Made by a program: the position numbers and the translations under genes
Shown: positions 1-6,479 of the stretch, one piece after another
Position numbering within the stretch: position 1 is the stretch's first letter
Layout: each line of letters opens with the position of its first letter
Source: JAUREX01 sp964472135
GTDB taxonomy: Bacteria; Pseudomonadota; Alphaproteobacteria; Rhodobacterales; Rhodobacteraceae
Length of the DNA stretch: 15,039 nt
Direction: 5' to 3'
NCBI GenBank assembly: GCA_964472135.1
Contig: CAYYJB010000056.1
Coordinates: forward strand, 1 to 15,039
Notes under the pieces: model-generated
The model's input: the letters and a program-made list of their open reading frames with translations, nothing else
Told to the model about the DNA's origin: nothing
Database searches by the model: none

Positions 1-2
1 TG

Positions 3-785
3 CAGGCCAGCGACTATAACGTCGAGCGCGCCCAGCGCGGCATCGTCTACATCGACGAGGTCGACAAGATCACGCGCAAGTCGGACAACCCCTCGATCAC
101 CCGCGACGTCTCGGGCGAGGGGGTGCAGCAGGCGCTGCTCAAGATCATGGAGGGCACGGTCGCCTCGGTGCCGCCGCAGGGCGGGCGCAAGCATCCCCAG
201 CAGGAATTCCTGCAGGTCGACACGACGAACATCCTCTTCATCTGCGGCGGCGCCTTCTCGGGCCTCGAGCGGATCATCGCGCAGCGCAACAAGGGCAGCG
301 CGATGGGCTTCGGCGCCGACGTGAAGGAGCCCGACTCGCGCGGGGTGGGCGAGCTCTTCCGCGAGCTCGAGCCCGAGGATCTGCTCAAGTTCGGCCTCAT
401 CCCCGAATTCGTCGGCCGCCTGCCGGTGATCGCGACGCTGACCGACCTCGACGAGCCCGCGCTCGTCAAGATCCTGACCGAGCCCAAGAACGCGCTCGTG
501 CGGCAATACCAGAAGCTCTTCGACATCGAGGGCGTGAAGCTCACCTTCACCGACGATGCGCTCGTCGCGATCGCGCGGCGCGCCATCAAGCGAAAGACCG
601 GCGCGCGCGGCCTGCGCTCGATCATGGAGGACATCCTGCTCGAGACGATGTTCGAACTGCCGGGCCTCGATGGCGTCGAGGAGGTCGTCGTCAACGAGGA
701 AGCGGTGGGCGGCGAGGTGAAGCCGCTGCTGATCTACAGCGAGCAGAAGACCAAGAAGAAGGAAGTGGCGGGCGCGGCCGGCTGA
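3..785 (+). CDS. clpX: ATP-dependent Clp protease ATP-binding subunit ClpX (3' part, 5' end outside window)
   Basis: ClpX is the AAA+ unfoldase that feeds substrates into the ClpP peptidase in the cytoplasm. The 260 visible C-terminal residues read in frame from base 3 to a TGA stop, and the N-terminal zinc domain and Walker A lie before the window. Visible hallmarks, in order: Walker B (GIVYIDEVDKI), the pore-2 region followed by VSGEGVQQALLKIMEG, the RKH loop (GGRKHPQQEF), sensor 1 (NILFICGGAF), the ClpP-docking loop (here MGFGADV rather than the E. coli IGF), FGLIPEFVGRLPV, and sensor 2 (KTGARGLRSIMEDILL). The tail ends in a lysine-rich stretch. Identification is secure. The only oddity is Met for Ile in the docking loop, a conservative change that I believe is common in Rhodobacteraceae. 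Confidence 0.97.
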   Translation, partial: QASDYNVERAQRGIVYIDEVDKITRKSDNPSITRDVSGEGVQQALLKIMEGTVASVPPQGGRKHPQQEFLQVDTTNILFICGGAFSGLERIIAQRNKGSAMGFGADVKEPDSRGVGELFRELEPEDLLKFGLIPEFVGRLPVIATLTDLDEPALVKILTEPKNALVRQYQKLFDIEGVKLTFTDDALVAIARRAIKRKTGARGLRSIMEDILLETMFELPGLDGVEEVVVNEEAVGGEVKPLLIYSEQKTKKKEVAGAAG

Positions 786-806
786 TCGCGCGCGCCCGGC
801 CCACGA

Positions 807-2027
807 ATGTCCGCCGCCGACATCCCCGACGATCCCGACCGCCGCGCCCGGCGCAACGTGCTTGTGCTCGTGGCGGCGCAGGCGCTCCTCGGGGCGCAGA
901 TGCCCATGATGTTCACGATCGCGGGGCTGGCGGGGCAGACGCTGGCCGCGAACCCGTGCTGGGCAACGCTGCCCATCACCGCGATGGTCGTGGGGTCGAT
1001 GCTCGCGGCCAATCCGCTGTCGGCGCTGATGCAGCGCTTCGGGCGGCGGGCGGGTTTCGTCGCCGGGGCGCTCGGCGGCATGGCCGGCGCGATCACTGGG
1101 GCCGCGGGACTTGCGCTTGCGTCCTTCCCGCTCTTTGTCGTGGGCGCGCTCCTGTCGGGGATCTACATGTCGGCGCAGGGCTTCTATCGCTTTGCCGCCG
1201 CCGACACGGCGTCCGAGGCGTTCCGGCCCAAGGCGATCTCGTGGGTGATGGCGGGGGGGCTTCTGTCGGCGGTGGTCGGGCCGCAGCTTGTCAAGGTGAC
1301 GGCCGAGGCGATGGTCGTGCCCTTTCTCGGGACCTATCTTGCGGTCGTGGCGCTGAACCTTGCCGGGATCGGGCTTTTCGCCGCGCTCGACATCCCGCGC
1401 CCGCCCCGGCCAAAGCCGGGCGCGGATGCCGGACGCTCGCGGCTCGACCTGATCCGCACGCCCGAGATCGCGGTCGCCGTCATCTGCGCGACCGTTTCCT
1501 ACGCGCTGATGAACCTCGTGATGACATCCTCCCCCCTCGCCGTCGTCGGCTGCGGCTTTTCCACGGCCGATGCGGCGGATGTGGTGACGGGGCATGTGCT
1601 GGCGATGTATGCGCCCTCTTTCGTCACGGGCCACATCATCGCGCGCTTCGGCGCGCCGCGCGTCGTCGGGGCGGGGCTCACGATTCTGGCCGGGGCCGGC
1701 GCCGTCGCGCTGATGGGGGTCGAGCTCGAGCATTTCTTCGTGGCGCTCGTGCTGCTCGGGATCGGCTGGAACTTCGGCTTCATCGGCGCGACGACCATGC
1801 TCGCGGGGCTGCACACCCCGGCCGAGCGGGGGCGGATGCAGGGGATGAACGATTTCATCGTCTTCGCGGGCGTCTCTCTCGCCTCGATCTCGTCGGGGGG
1901 GCTGATGAACTGCTCGGGCGGCAGCGTCGAGGCGGGCTGGCAGGCCGTCAACCTCGCGATGACGCCCTTCCTCGTGCTCGCGGGCGGCGCGCTCATCTGG
2001 CTGATGCTGCGCCGGCGCCCGGCCTGA
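807..2027 (+). CDS. MFS transporter, substrate unknown
   Basis: A 406-residue, strongly hydrophobic protein with about 12 predicted membrane segments, the usual size and topology of a major facilitator superfamily permease in the inner membrane. A motif-A-like sequence (LMQRFGRRAGF) lies at about residues 73-83 after the second helix. A charged, proline-rich central loop (about residues 196-212, RPPRPKPGADAGR) separates the two six-helix halves. A second loop motif (HTPAERGRMQGMND, about 337-350) lies between late helices. It starts 21 bases after the clpX stop on the same strand, so read-through from clpX is possible. No clear Shine-Dalgarno precedes the ATG. The family is clear but nothing in the sequence or neighbourhood identifies the substrate. 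Confidence 0.88.
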   Translation: MSAADIPDDPDRRARRNVLVLVAAQALLGAQMPMMFTIAGLAGQTLAANPCWATLPITAMVVGSMLAANPLSALMQRFGRRAGFVAGALGGMAGAITGAAGLALASFPLFVVGALLSGIYMSAQGFYRFAAADTASEAFRPKAISWVMAGGLLSAVVGPQLVKVTAEAMVVPFLGTYLAVVALNLAGIGLFAALDIPRPPRPKPGADAGRSRLDLIRTPEIAVAVICATVSYALMNLVMTSSPLAVVGCGFSTADAADVVTGHVLAMYAPSFVTGHIIARFGAPRVVGAGLTILAGAGAVALMGVELEHFFVALVLLGIGWNFGFIGATTMLAGLHTPAERGRMQGMNDFIVFAGVSLASISSGGLMNCSGGSVEAGWQAVNLAMTPFLVLAGGALIWLMLRRRPA

Positions 2028-2094
2028 GGCGATTTCGCCGCAACGCCCCCCTTGCGGCGGCCGCCGGCTTGGGCTAACCGAAATGCCGGAGCGG

Positions 2095-2169
2095 GCGGGC
2101 GTAGCTCAGGGGTAGAGCACAACCTTGCCAAGGTTGGGGTCGAGGGTTCGAATCCCTTCGCCCGCTCCA
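2095..2169 (+). tRNA. tRNA-Gly (anticodon GCC)
   Basis: Seventy-five bases fold as a cloverleaf. The 7-bp acceptor stem is GCGGGCG (2095-2101) with CGCCCGC (2159-2165). The D arm is GCTC/GAGC. The anticodon stem is CAACC/GGTTG around the loop TTGCCAA, giving anticodon GCC. The T arm contains GGTTCGAATCC. Discriminator T (2166) is followed by an encoded CCA (2167-2169). It decodes GGC and GGT. It sits 67 bases after the MFS stop. There is no integrase gene or duplicated 3' end nearby to suggest use as an attachment site. Confidence 0.97.
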
Positions 2170-2242
2170 GTCATCCGGCAGTCAGGGTCAGGATCCGGGG
2201 TCGTCAACCCTTTCTGAACCATTGCCTGCAACCCTTGGTCGT

Positions 2243-2252
2243 GCACTAGTGC
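2243..2252. promoter_or_regulatory. 10-bp perfect palindrome upstream of the S8 protease gene
   Basis: GCACTAGTGC is its own reverse complement and lies 27 bases before the probable ATG of the protease gene. It is in the only gap (2170-2279) between tRNA-Gly and that gene, so the protease promoter probably lies in this region. It could be a small operator or simple chance. No convincing -35/-10 pair is visible. Confidence 0.25.
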
Positions 2253-2279
2253 CACGGGTTTTCCGGATTGGACATTTCG

Positions 2280-4478
2280 ATGAAGCGGGCATTGGTCCTT
2301 TGTGCCGCGATGGGCGTGGTCGGCGGTTGCGGTGGCGGCGGCACGGGGACGGGCGCGGGATATCCCGGCCTCGGGGTGCCCGGATCTCCGACGGGTGATC
2401 TGGCCGCGACATCGGGCACCCTGCCCGCGCCGTGGAACCGCCATTTTGTCACGTCGTTCGATCCGGCGGTCATCGCGGCGGTGCGTGCCCAGCCGGGCTA
2501 TGCCGGCAACATCCTGAGCTATGATCTGACCGTCGCGGGGCATCCGACGCTCAGCGGCGGCGGCACGCTCAGTGGCCAGCCGCTGCTTGCCTCGCGGCTC
2601 GATCACGCGCATTCGGTCGGGCTGAGCGGGGCCGGACAGACCCTGACCATGATAGACGAAGCGCCGCGTCGCACGCATCAGCAATTCGCCGGTGTCCCGT
2701 TCCTGACCAGCGGGTTGCAACTGGTCGGCACCCACGGCACGGGGGTGGCCTCGGTGATGGTCGGCAACGGCATCGCGGTGACGACCGGCTATGCGCCGCG
2801 CGCGCGCCTGCACACGGCAGAGATGCGCTATAGCGGCGCCACGGACTGGGCGCAGCTCGCCTTCAACATGGCCGACGCGCGCGCCTTCGGGTCGGTGGCC
2901 GTCAACAACAGCTGGACCCTCATCTCGGGCAGCGGGACGGATGACACGATCACCTTCGCCGGTGCCGCGCCGGGCGCGTATTTCAGTGCCGGTCAGCCCG
3001 GCGCGGGCTATCTCGAGGCGCTGCGCAGCTATGCCGCCGACGGCGTTGTCGTATTTGCGCTGCAAAACGATTACGACGCCCCGAGCGCGAGCCTGATGGC
3101 CGCCCTGCCGGCCGCCTACCCGGACCTCGAGGCGGGCTGGATCGCCGCGATCAACGCGGTTCCCGTCATGGCGGGCGGGGTCATCACCGGCGCGACGCGC
3201 ATCTCCGCCCCCTGCCTTGAGGCCGCGCGGTTTTGCCTCGCGGCGGACGGGCAGATCATGGCGGCAAGCGCGGCCGGCAACGGCACCTATCAGCTGATGT
3301 CCGGGGCGTCGCTGTCGGCGCCGCAGGTGGCGGGGGCGCTCGCGCTGCTGGCCGAGGCATTCCCCGACCTCTCGCCCCCGCAACTGCGGGACCGTCTGCT
3401 CGCGACGGCCGACAACCGGTTCTTCGCGTCCGGTGCGGTGGCGGGGACGCACGTCTTTGCACCCGGTGTCTCGCACGCCTATTCGGCCGAATTCGGGCAC
3501 GGCTTCATCGATCTGCGCGCCGCGCTGCTGCCCATCGGCACGACGGTGGTACCGCTTGCCTCGGGCGCGGCGGTGCCGCTCGGGGTGGCGCGGATCGATG
3601 GCGGCAGCGCGCTCGGACCGGGGCTCGAGTCGGCGCTCGCGCAGACCGCGGCGGCGGCGCGCGACGGGCTGGGCGGGACATTCCGCTTCGATGCGCGCCA
3701 CCTTGTCGCGCGGCCCAAAGGCGAGGGGGCGGCGGCCGAGGCGCTCCGGCGTCTGGCGGCGGGCGGGGGCGGTGTGCTCGGCCGCGCGCCCGCCCGTGAC
3801 CTCGCGGGGGTCGGAACGGTGCCGGTCGGGGAGATGCCGGTCGGGGTGGCGTTCGCGATCCTCGTGCCGGCGACGGCCGGTCGTGCCGTCGCCGGCGTCT
3901 CGGTCGGCACGACCGCGCCGTTCGGGCCCGGCCGGATCGGCGCGACGGCAGACCTTGTGGCCGGGCGCGGGGCGGTACTCGGCCTCGGGACGGCGGCGGG
4001 CGAGCGTATCGAGGGCGTCCTCGCTGCGGCCCGCATCGGGCTGGAGATGCCGCTCGGCGCGTGGCGGCTGAGCCTCGAGGGTGAGGGCGGGGTTGCCGCG
4101 GGCGGCGCGGCCGGCCTGATCGCGTCCGTCCCCGAAGTGGGCTTCGACGGGGTGCGCCTCGGGCTCGAGACCGGGTCGATCCTGCCGGCGGATGCGCGCC
4201 TCGGCCTTTTCCTGCGCCGACCCGTCGCGGCGACGGCGGGGCATGCCGAGATCGCGCTGCCCGTGCCGGGTCCCGAGGGCCGGGCGGTCGTGCATGCGCT
4301 GATCGAGGCCCCCCTCGCCGCGCCGGCGCGCCAGGTCGATCTCGGGCTCGAATTCACCCGCCCGCTCGCCGGCGGGCGGGGCGCGTTGACGGGCGCCCTG
4401 ATCGCGAGCGAGAATACCGGCCATCGCGCATCGCCCATGCGCCTCGGGGCCATGGCAGGCGTCCGGCTCAGCTTCTGA
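2280..4478 (+). CDS. Lipoprotein subtilisin-like (S8) serine protease, probable autotransporter
   Basis: The preferred start is ATG 2280 (732 aa), because it directly precedes the signal peptide; an in-frame TTG at 2268 would add four residues. The N-terminus MKRALVLCAAMG-VVGGC is a lipoprotein signal with lipobox VGGC, the lipidated Cys being residue 17, followed by a Gly-rich linker. The S8 domain spans about residues 100-390: Asp126 (TMIDEA), His152 (GTHGTGVASV), VNNSW near 209, oxyanion Asn263 (VVFALQND) and Ser344 (GASLSAPQVAG). A Cys312/Cys319 pair may form a disulfide. Residues about 490-732 alternate hydrophobic and polar/Gly residues and end in RLSF with a terminal Phe, as outer-membrane barrels do. 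This layout resembles NalP/SphB1-type surface proteases that process other secreted proteins. The protease call is strong; the barrel and surface location are inferred. It converges on the next gene with 9 bases between stops. Confidence 0.88.
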   Translation: MKRALVLCAAMGVVGGCGGGGTGTGAGYPGLGVPGSPTGDLAATSGTLPAPWNRHFVTSFDPAVIAAVRAQPGYAGNILSYDLTVAGHPTLSGGGTLSGQPLLASRLDHAHSVGLSGAGQTLTMIDEAPRRTHQQFAGVPFLTSGLQLVGTHGTGVASVMVGNGIAVTTGYAPRARLHTAEMRYSGATDWAQLAFNMADARAFGSVAVNNSWTLISGSGTDDTITFAGAAPGAYFSAGQPGAGYLEALRSYAADGVVVFALQNDYDAPSASLMAALPAAYPDLEAGWIAAINAVPVMAGGVITGATRISAPCLEAARFCLAADGQIMAASAAGNGTYQLMSGASLSAPQVAGALALLAEAFPDLSPPQLRDRLLATADNRFFASGAVAGTHVFAPGVSHAYSAEFGHGFIDLRAALLPIGTTVVPLASGAAVPLGVARIDGGSALGPGLESALAQTAAAARDGLGGTFRFDARHLVARPKGEGAAAEALRRLAAGGGGVLGRAPARDLAGVGTVPVGEMPVGVAFAILVPATAGRAVAGVSVGTTAPFGPGRIGATADLVAGRGAVLGLGTAAGERIEGVLAAARIGLEMPLGAWRLSLEGEGGVAAGGAAGLIASVPEVGFDGVRLGLETGSILPADARLGLFLRRPVAATAGHAEIALPVPGPEGRAVVHALIEAPLAAPARQVDLGLEFTRPLAGGRGALTGALIASENTGHRASPMRLGAMAGVRLSF

Positions 4479-4487
4479 GCGGGTGGT

Positions 4488-5321
4488 TCAGGGATTGCAC
4501 AGCGCGCAGGCGCCCGGATCGGCGCGGGTGCGGCCATCGGCGCGCGGGCGGATGACCCGGCTCCCGCAAGCGGCACAGCCGTGCACCTCATGGCTGACAC
4601 GGGCCGTCGGCGCGCCGCAGGCGTCGCAGGGCAGGCCCGAAACCGTCTGCACCAACCCCCAGCCCGGCGCGCCGCACGCGTGGCAAGAAACCGCGAGCCG
4701 CGCCGCGAGTTGGCCCGCGAGCCGTGCGATCATCGCCATCCGCCGGGGGTTCATGTGGGCGCGCATGTCCGTCTCGACGACCGCGCCACCATCGGTGCAG
4801 GCCGCGCGAATCGCGGCCTCGAGGCGGTCAGGATCGCGCAGCCCCTTTTCTATGCTGCGCCCGCTGCCTCCGCCTGACCTGACGATGACCGCCGTATCGG
4901 GAAATCCGATCCGCTCGAGGAAGGGCGCGGCCTCGGCCATCGTCCGCGTCTCGGTCCGGTCGTAGCAGGGCCGATCGTCGATCAGCTGCTCGACGATCTC
5001 GTGGCCCGAGGCGTCGTCGCGCCAGAGGAGCAGTTCGACCCCGCGCGCCATGAAGGGCACCGCCGGGTGGGGGCCATAGGCGCCCTCGCTCGCCAACCCC
5101 ACGCGCAGGCCCGTCGCGGCGGCGGCAGCCGCCGCCTTGGCGCGGGCGGCATCGAGCATATTGCCCGCGCGCGCCACCTCGCCCGAGAAGGTGCCGAAAC
5201 TGTCGGTATCGAGCCCCTCGGGAACCACGAGCCCGATCCCGAGCGGCGCGAGCGCCGGGGCGATGGCGGCCTCCTTGCCGTGCATCGTCCCGAGCGCGAC
5301 CCTTGGCGGCAGCCCCCTCAT
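4488..5321 (-). CDS. DUF6671-like protein with four C-terminal CxxC pairs
   Basis: A 277-residue soluble protein whose start codon overlaps the stop of the upstream permease gene (ATGA, 5318-5321), so the two are probably translationally coupled. The open frame extends further upstream to 5642, but that part lies over the permease and is a shadow. I recognise the family as probably DUF6671, function unknown. Blocks seen: GTMHGKEAAIAPAL (11-24), DTDSFGTFSGEV (38-49) followed by AR-KA (59-63), GLASEGAYGPHP (75-86), DMRAHMNPRRM (185-195), and four CxxC pairs (C213/216, C232/235, C249/252, C272/275) that look like two zinc ribbons. The order GKE / TF / ARAKA / SEG recalls HAM1/ITPase-type NTP pyrophosphatases, but this is only resemblance by eye. 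Its pairing with an SbtA-type permease suggests an accessory or regulatory role in transport; that is inference. Confidence 0.75.
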   Translation of the reverse strand: MRGLPPRVALGTMHGKEAAIAPALAPLGIGLVVPEGLDTDSFGTFSGEVARAGNMLDAARAKAAAAAAATGLRVGLASEGAYGPHPAVPFMARGVELLLWRDDASGHEIVEQLIDDRPCYDRTETRTMAEAAPFLERIGFPDTAVIVRSGGGSGRSIEKGLRDPDRLEAAIRAACTDGGAVVETDMRAHMNPRRMAMIARLAGQLAARLAVSCHACGAPGWGLVQTVSGLPCDACGAPTARVSHEVHGCAACGSRVIRPRADGRTRADPGACALCNP

Positions 5322-6373
5322 CCCCCGATCAGCGCCCCCGCCGCCCAGATCCAGAACGGGATCGAGAGGATCGCGACCGGCGTGCCGATTCCCGTCGAGG
5401 TGCCGACATAGGCCGAGGGGTTGGCCTCGGGCAGCGCGCCGCGCAGCGTGGGCGGGCCCGAGATGTCCGAGCTCGACGCCGCCATCACGGCGAGCAGCAC
5501 GACACCGCCGAGCGAGAAGCCGGTGATCTGATGGGCGAGCACCCCGACCGCGAGCCCGATCGCGCCGTGCACGAAGGGGGCGAGCAGGCCATAGAGGACA
5601 TAGACGAAGGCCACCTTGCGCATCTCCGACAGCCGCGCCCATGCCTCAAGGCCCATGATCAGCATCAGGATCGAGAGAAGCCCCCGGAAAAGCGGCTCGT
5701 AGAACCCCTCGTAGACGCTCTCGGGCCGGGCGAGAAGGCCGAGTGCCAGCCCGAGCATCAAGGCCGAGATCGCGGGGCTGCGCAGCGTGTCGAGAAGGAT
5801 CGCCCGCACGAGCCCCCACTCCGGCCCCGCCCCGCCGCCGCCGCCGAGGGTCGCGACGCCGCCCTGCACCGCCGCCGCGGCCGCCGCCCGCCGCTCGGCC
5901 GCGAGCCGCCCGAGCACGATCGCGGTGACGAGGGCCGGGACATCCATGAAGGGATAGAGCGCGCCGATGAACCCCTCATAGGCGATGCCCTCGGCATCGA
6001 GCATCGCCATGCCGGCGGCGAGCGTCGCAGCCGAGACCGCGCCAAAGAGCCCCGCCGTCGCCATCGCATCCGCATGCGCGACCCCGCGCATCCGGGCGAG
6101 CGTCGCGCCCCCGATCAGCACGATCGCGACACCGATCACCGCCGCGCCGACCGCCGGCACCGCCAGCGCCGCGAGGTCGGCCTCGCGCACCGAGATGCCG
6201 GCCGACATGCCGACCTTGATGAGCAGGAGCATCACCACCCATTTGTAGATCGCCTCGGGCACCTCGAGGCGGCTCGAGAGGGCCGCAAGCACCATGCCCC
6301 CGATCAGGAAGGCGAGCGTCGGCTTTTGCGCCTGCGCGACGAGCGCGCCGGCAAGGTCGAGGATCATCTCCAT
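5318..6373 (-). CDS. SbtA-family sodium-dependent bicarbonate permease
   Basis: A 351-residue inner-membrane protein with about 10 hydrophobic segments, matching the Sbt_1 (SbtA, formerly DUF897) family of sodium/bicarbonate symporters. Visible family features: an early KPTLAFLIGGMVLA helix, GLFGAVSAATLAAGMAML, the YEGFIGALYPFMDVPALV segment, and the C-terminal LPEANPSAYVGTSTGIGTP region. An Ala/Gly-rich loop (about residues 160-185) separates two membrane halves. I chose ATG 6373 because AAAGGA lies 8 bases upstream; the open frame runs to 6427 but its extra N-terminus (Arg/His/Pro-rich) is unconvincing. The helix-break motif reads AASSSDISGPP where cyanobacterial SbtA has roughly AASASYIAAPA, so the substrate could differ. 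It is first gene of a two-gene operon and divergent from a LysR regulator. Confidence 0.87.
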   Translation of the reverse strand: MEMILDLAGALVAQAQKPTLAFLIGGMVLAALSSRLEVPEAIYKWVVMLLLIKVGMSAGISVREADLAALAVPAVGAAVIGVAIVLIGGATLARMRGVAHADAMATAGLFGAVSAATLAAGMAMLDAEGIAYEGFIGALYPFMDVPALVTAIVLGRLAAERRAAAAAAVQGGVATLGGGGGAGPEWGLVRAILLDTLRSPAISALMLGLALGLLARPESVYEGFYEPLFRGLLSILMLIMGLEAWARLSEMRKVAFVYVLYGLLAPFVHGAIGLAVGVLAHQITGFSLGGVVLLAVMAASSSDISGPPTLRGALPEANPSAYVGTSTGIGTPVAILSIPFWIWAAGALIGG

Positions 6374-6435
6374 CGGCGTCATCCTTTCATGTTCTGGACG
6401 GCGGGGATGTGGCGCAAGGCTGGACATTTAACAAA

Positions 6436-6471
6436 TACATGTTTTATGTAATTTTGTTCTATCTGATAGAA
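6436..6471. promoter_or_regulatory. Probable LysR-regulator binding region with two palindromes between divergent genes
   Basis: The region between the permease and the LysR gene is markedly AT-rich in an otherwise GC-rich window. It holds a perfect 15-bp inverted repeat TTCTATC-T-GATAGAA (6457-6471), which fits the LysR T-N11-A rule. A second inverted repeat, TACAT-N5-ATGTA (6436-6450), lies beside it. Their centres (6443 and 6464) are 21 bp apart, two helical turns, as in the recognition and activation half-sites of LysR-controlled divergent promoters. The perfect palindrome lies just before the preferred LysR start (6480), so binding would be expected to autoregulate that gene. The palindromes are seen; the function is inferred. 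Confidence 0.65.
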
Positions 6472-6479
6472 TGTTTGCC

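Noticed and set aside
241..330. Met in place of Ile in the ClpX IGF docking loop as a possible loss of ClpP binding.
   Set aside because: Conservative change that I believe is common in the family; the rest of the loop is normal.
2052..2249. A short plus-strand frame through tRNA-Gly.
   Set aside because: It overlaps a complete cloverleaf tRNA, and the translated GxxSSGVEHNLAKVGVEGSNP-like text is the familiar artefact of reading through a tRNA.
2106..4424. A 772-codon minus-strand frame opposite the S8 protease that runs into tRNA-Gly.
   Set aside because: Arg-rich low-complexity product overlapping a tRNA and a gene with clear catalytic motifs; a GC-bias shadow.
2095..4478. Possible genomic island inserted at tRNA-Gly carrying the S8 protease.
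   Set aside because: No integrase, no repeated tRNA 3' end downstream and no visible change in base composition.
5303..6451. A 382-codon plus-strand frame opposite the SbtA-type permease.
   Set aside because: Product is dominated by Arg, Asp, Glu and His repeats with no recognisable domain, while the opposite strand has a clear membrane transporter.
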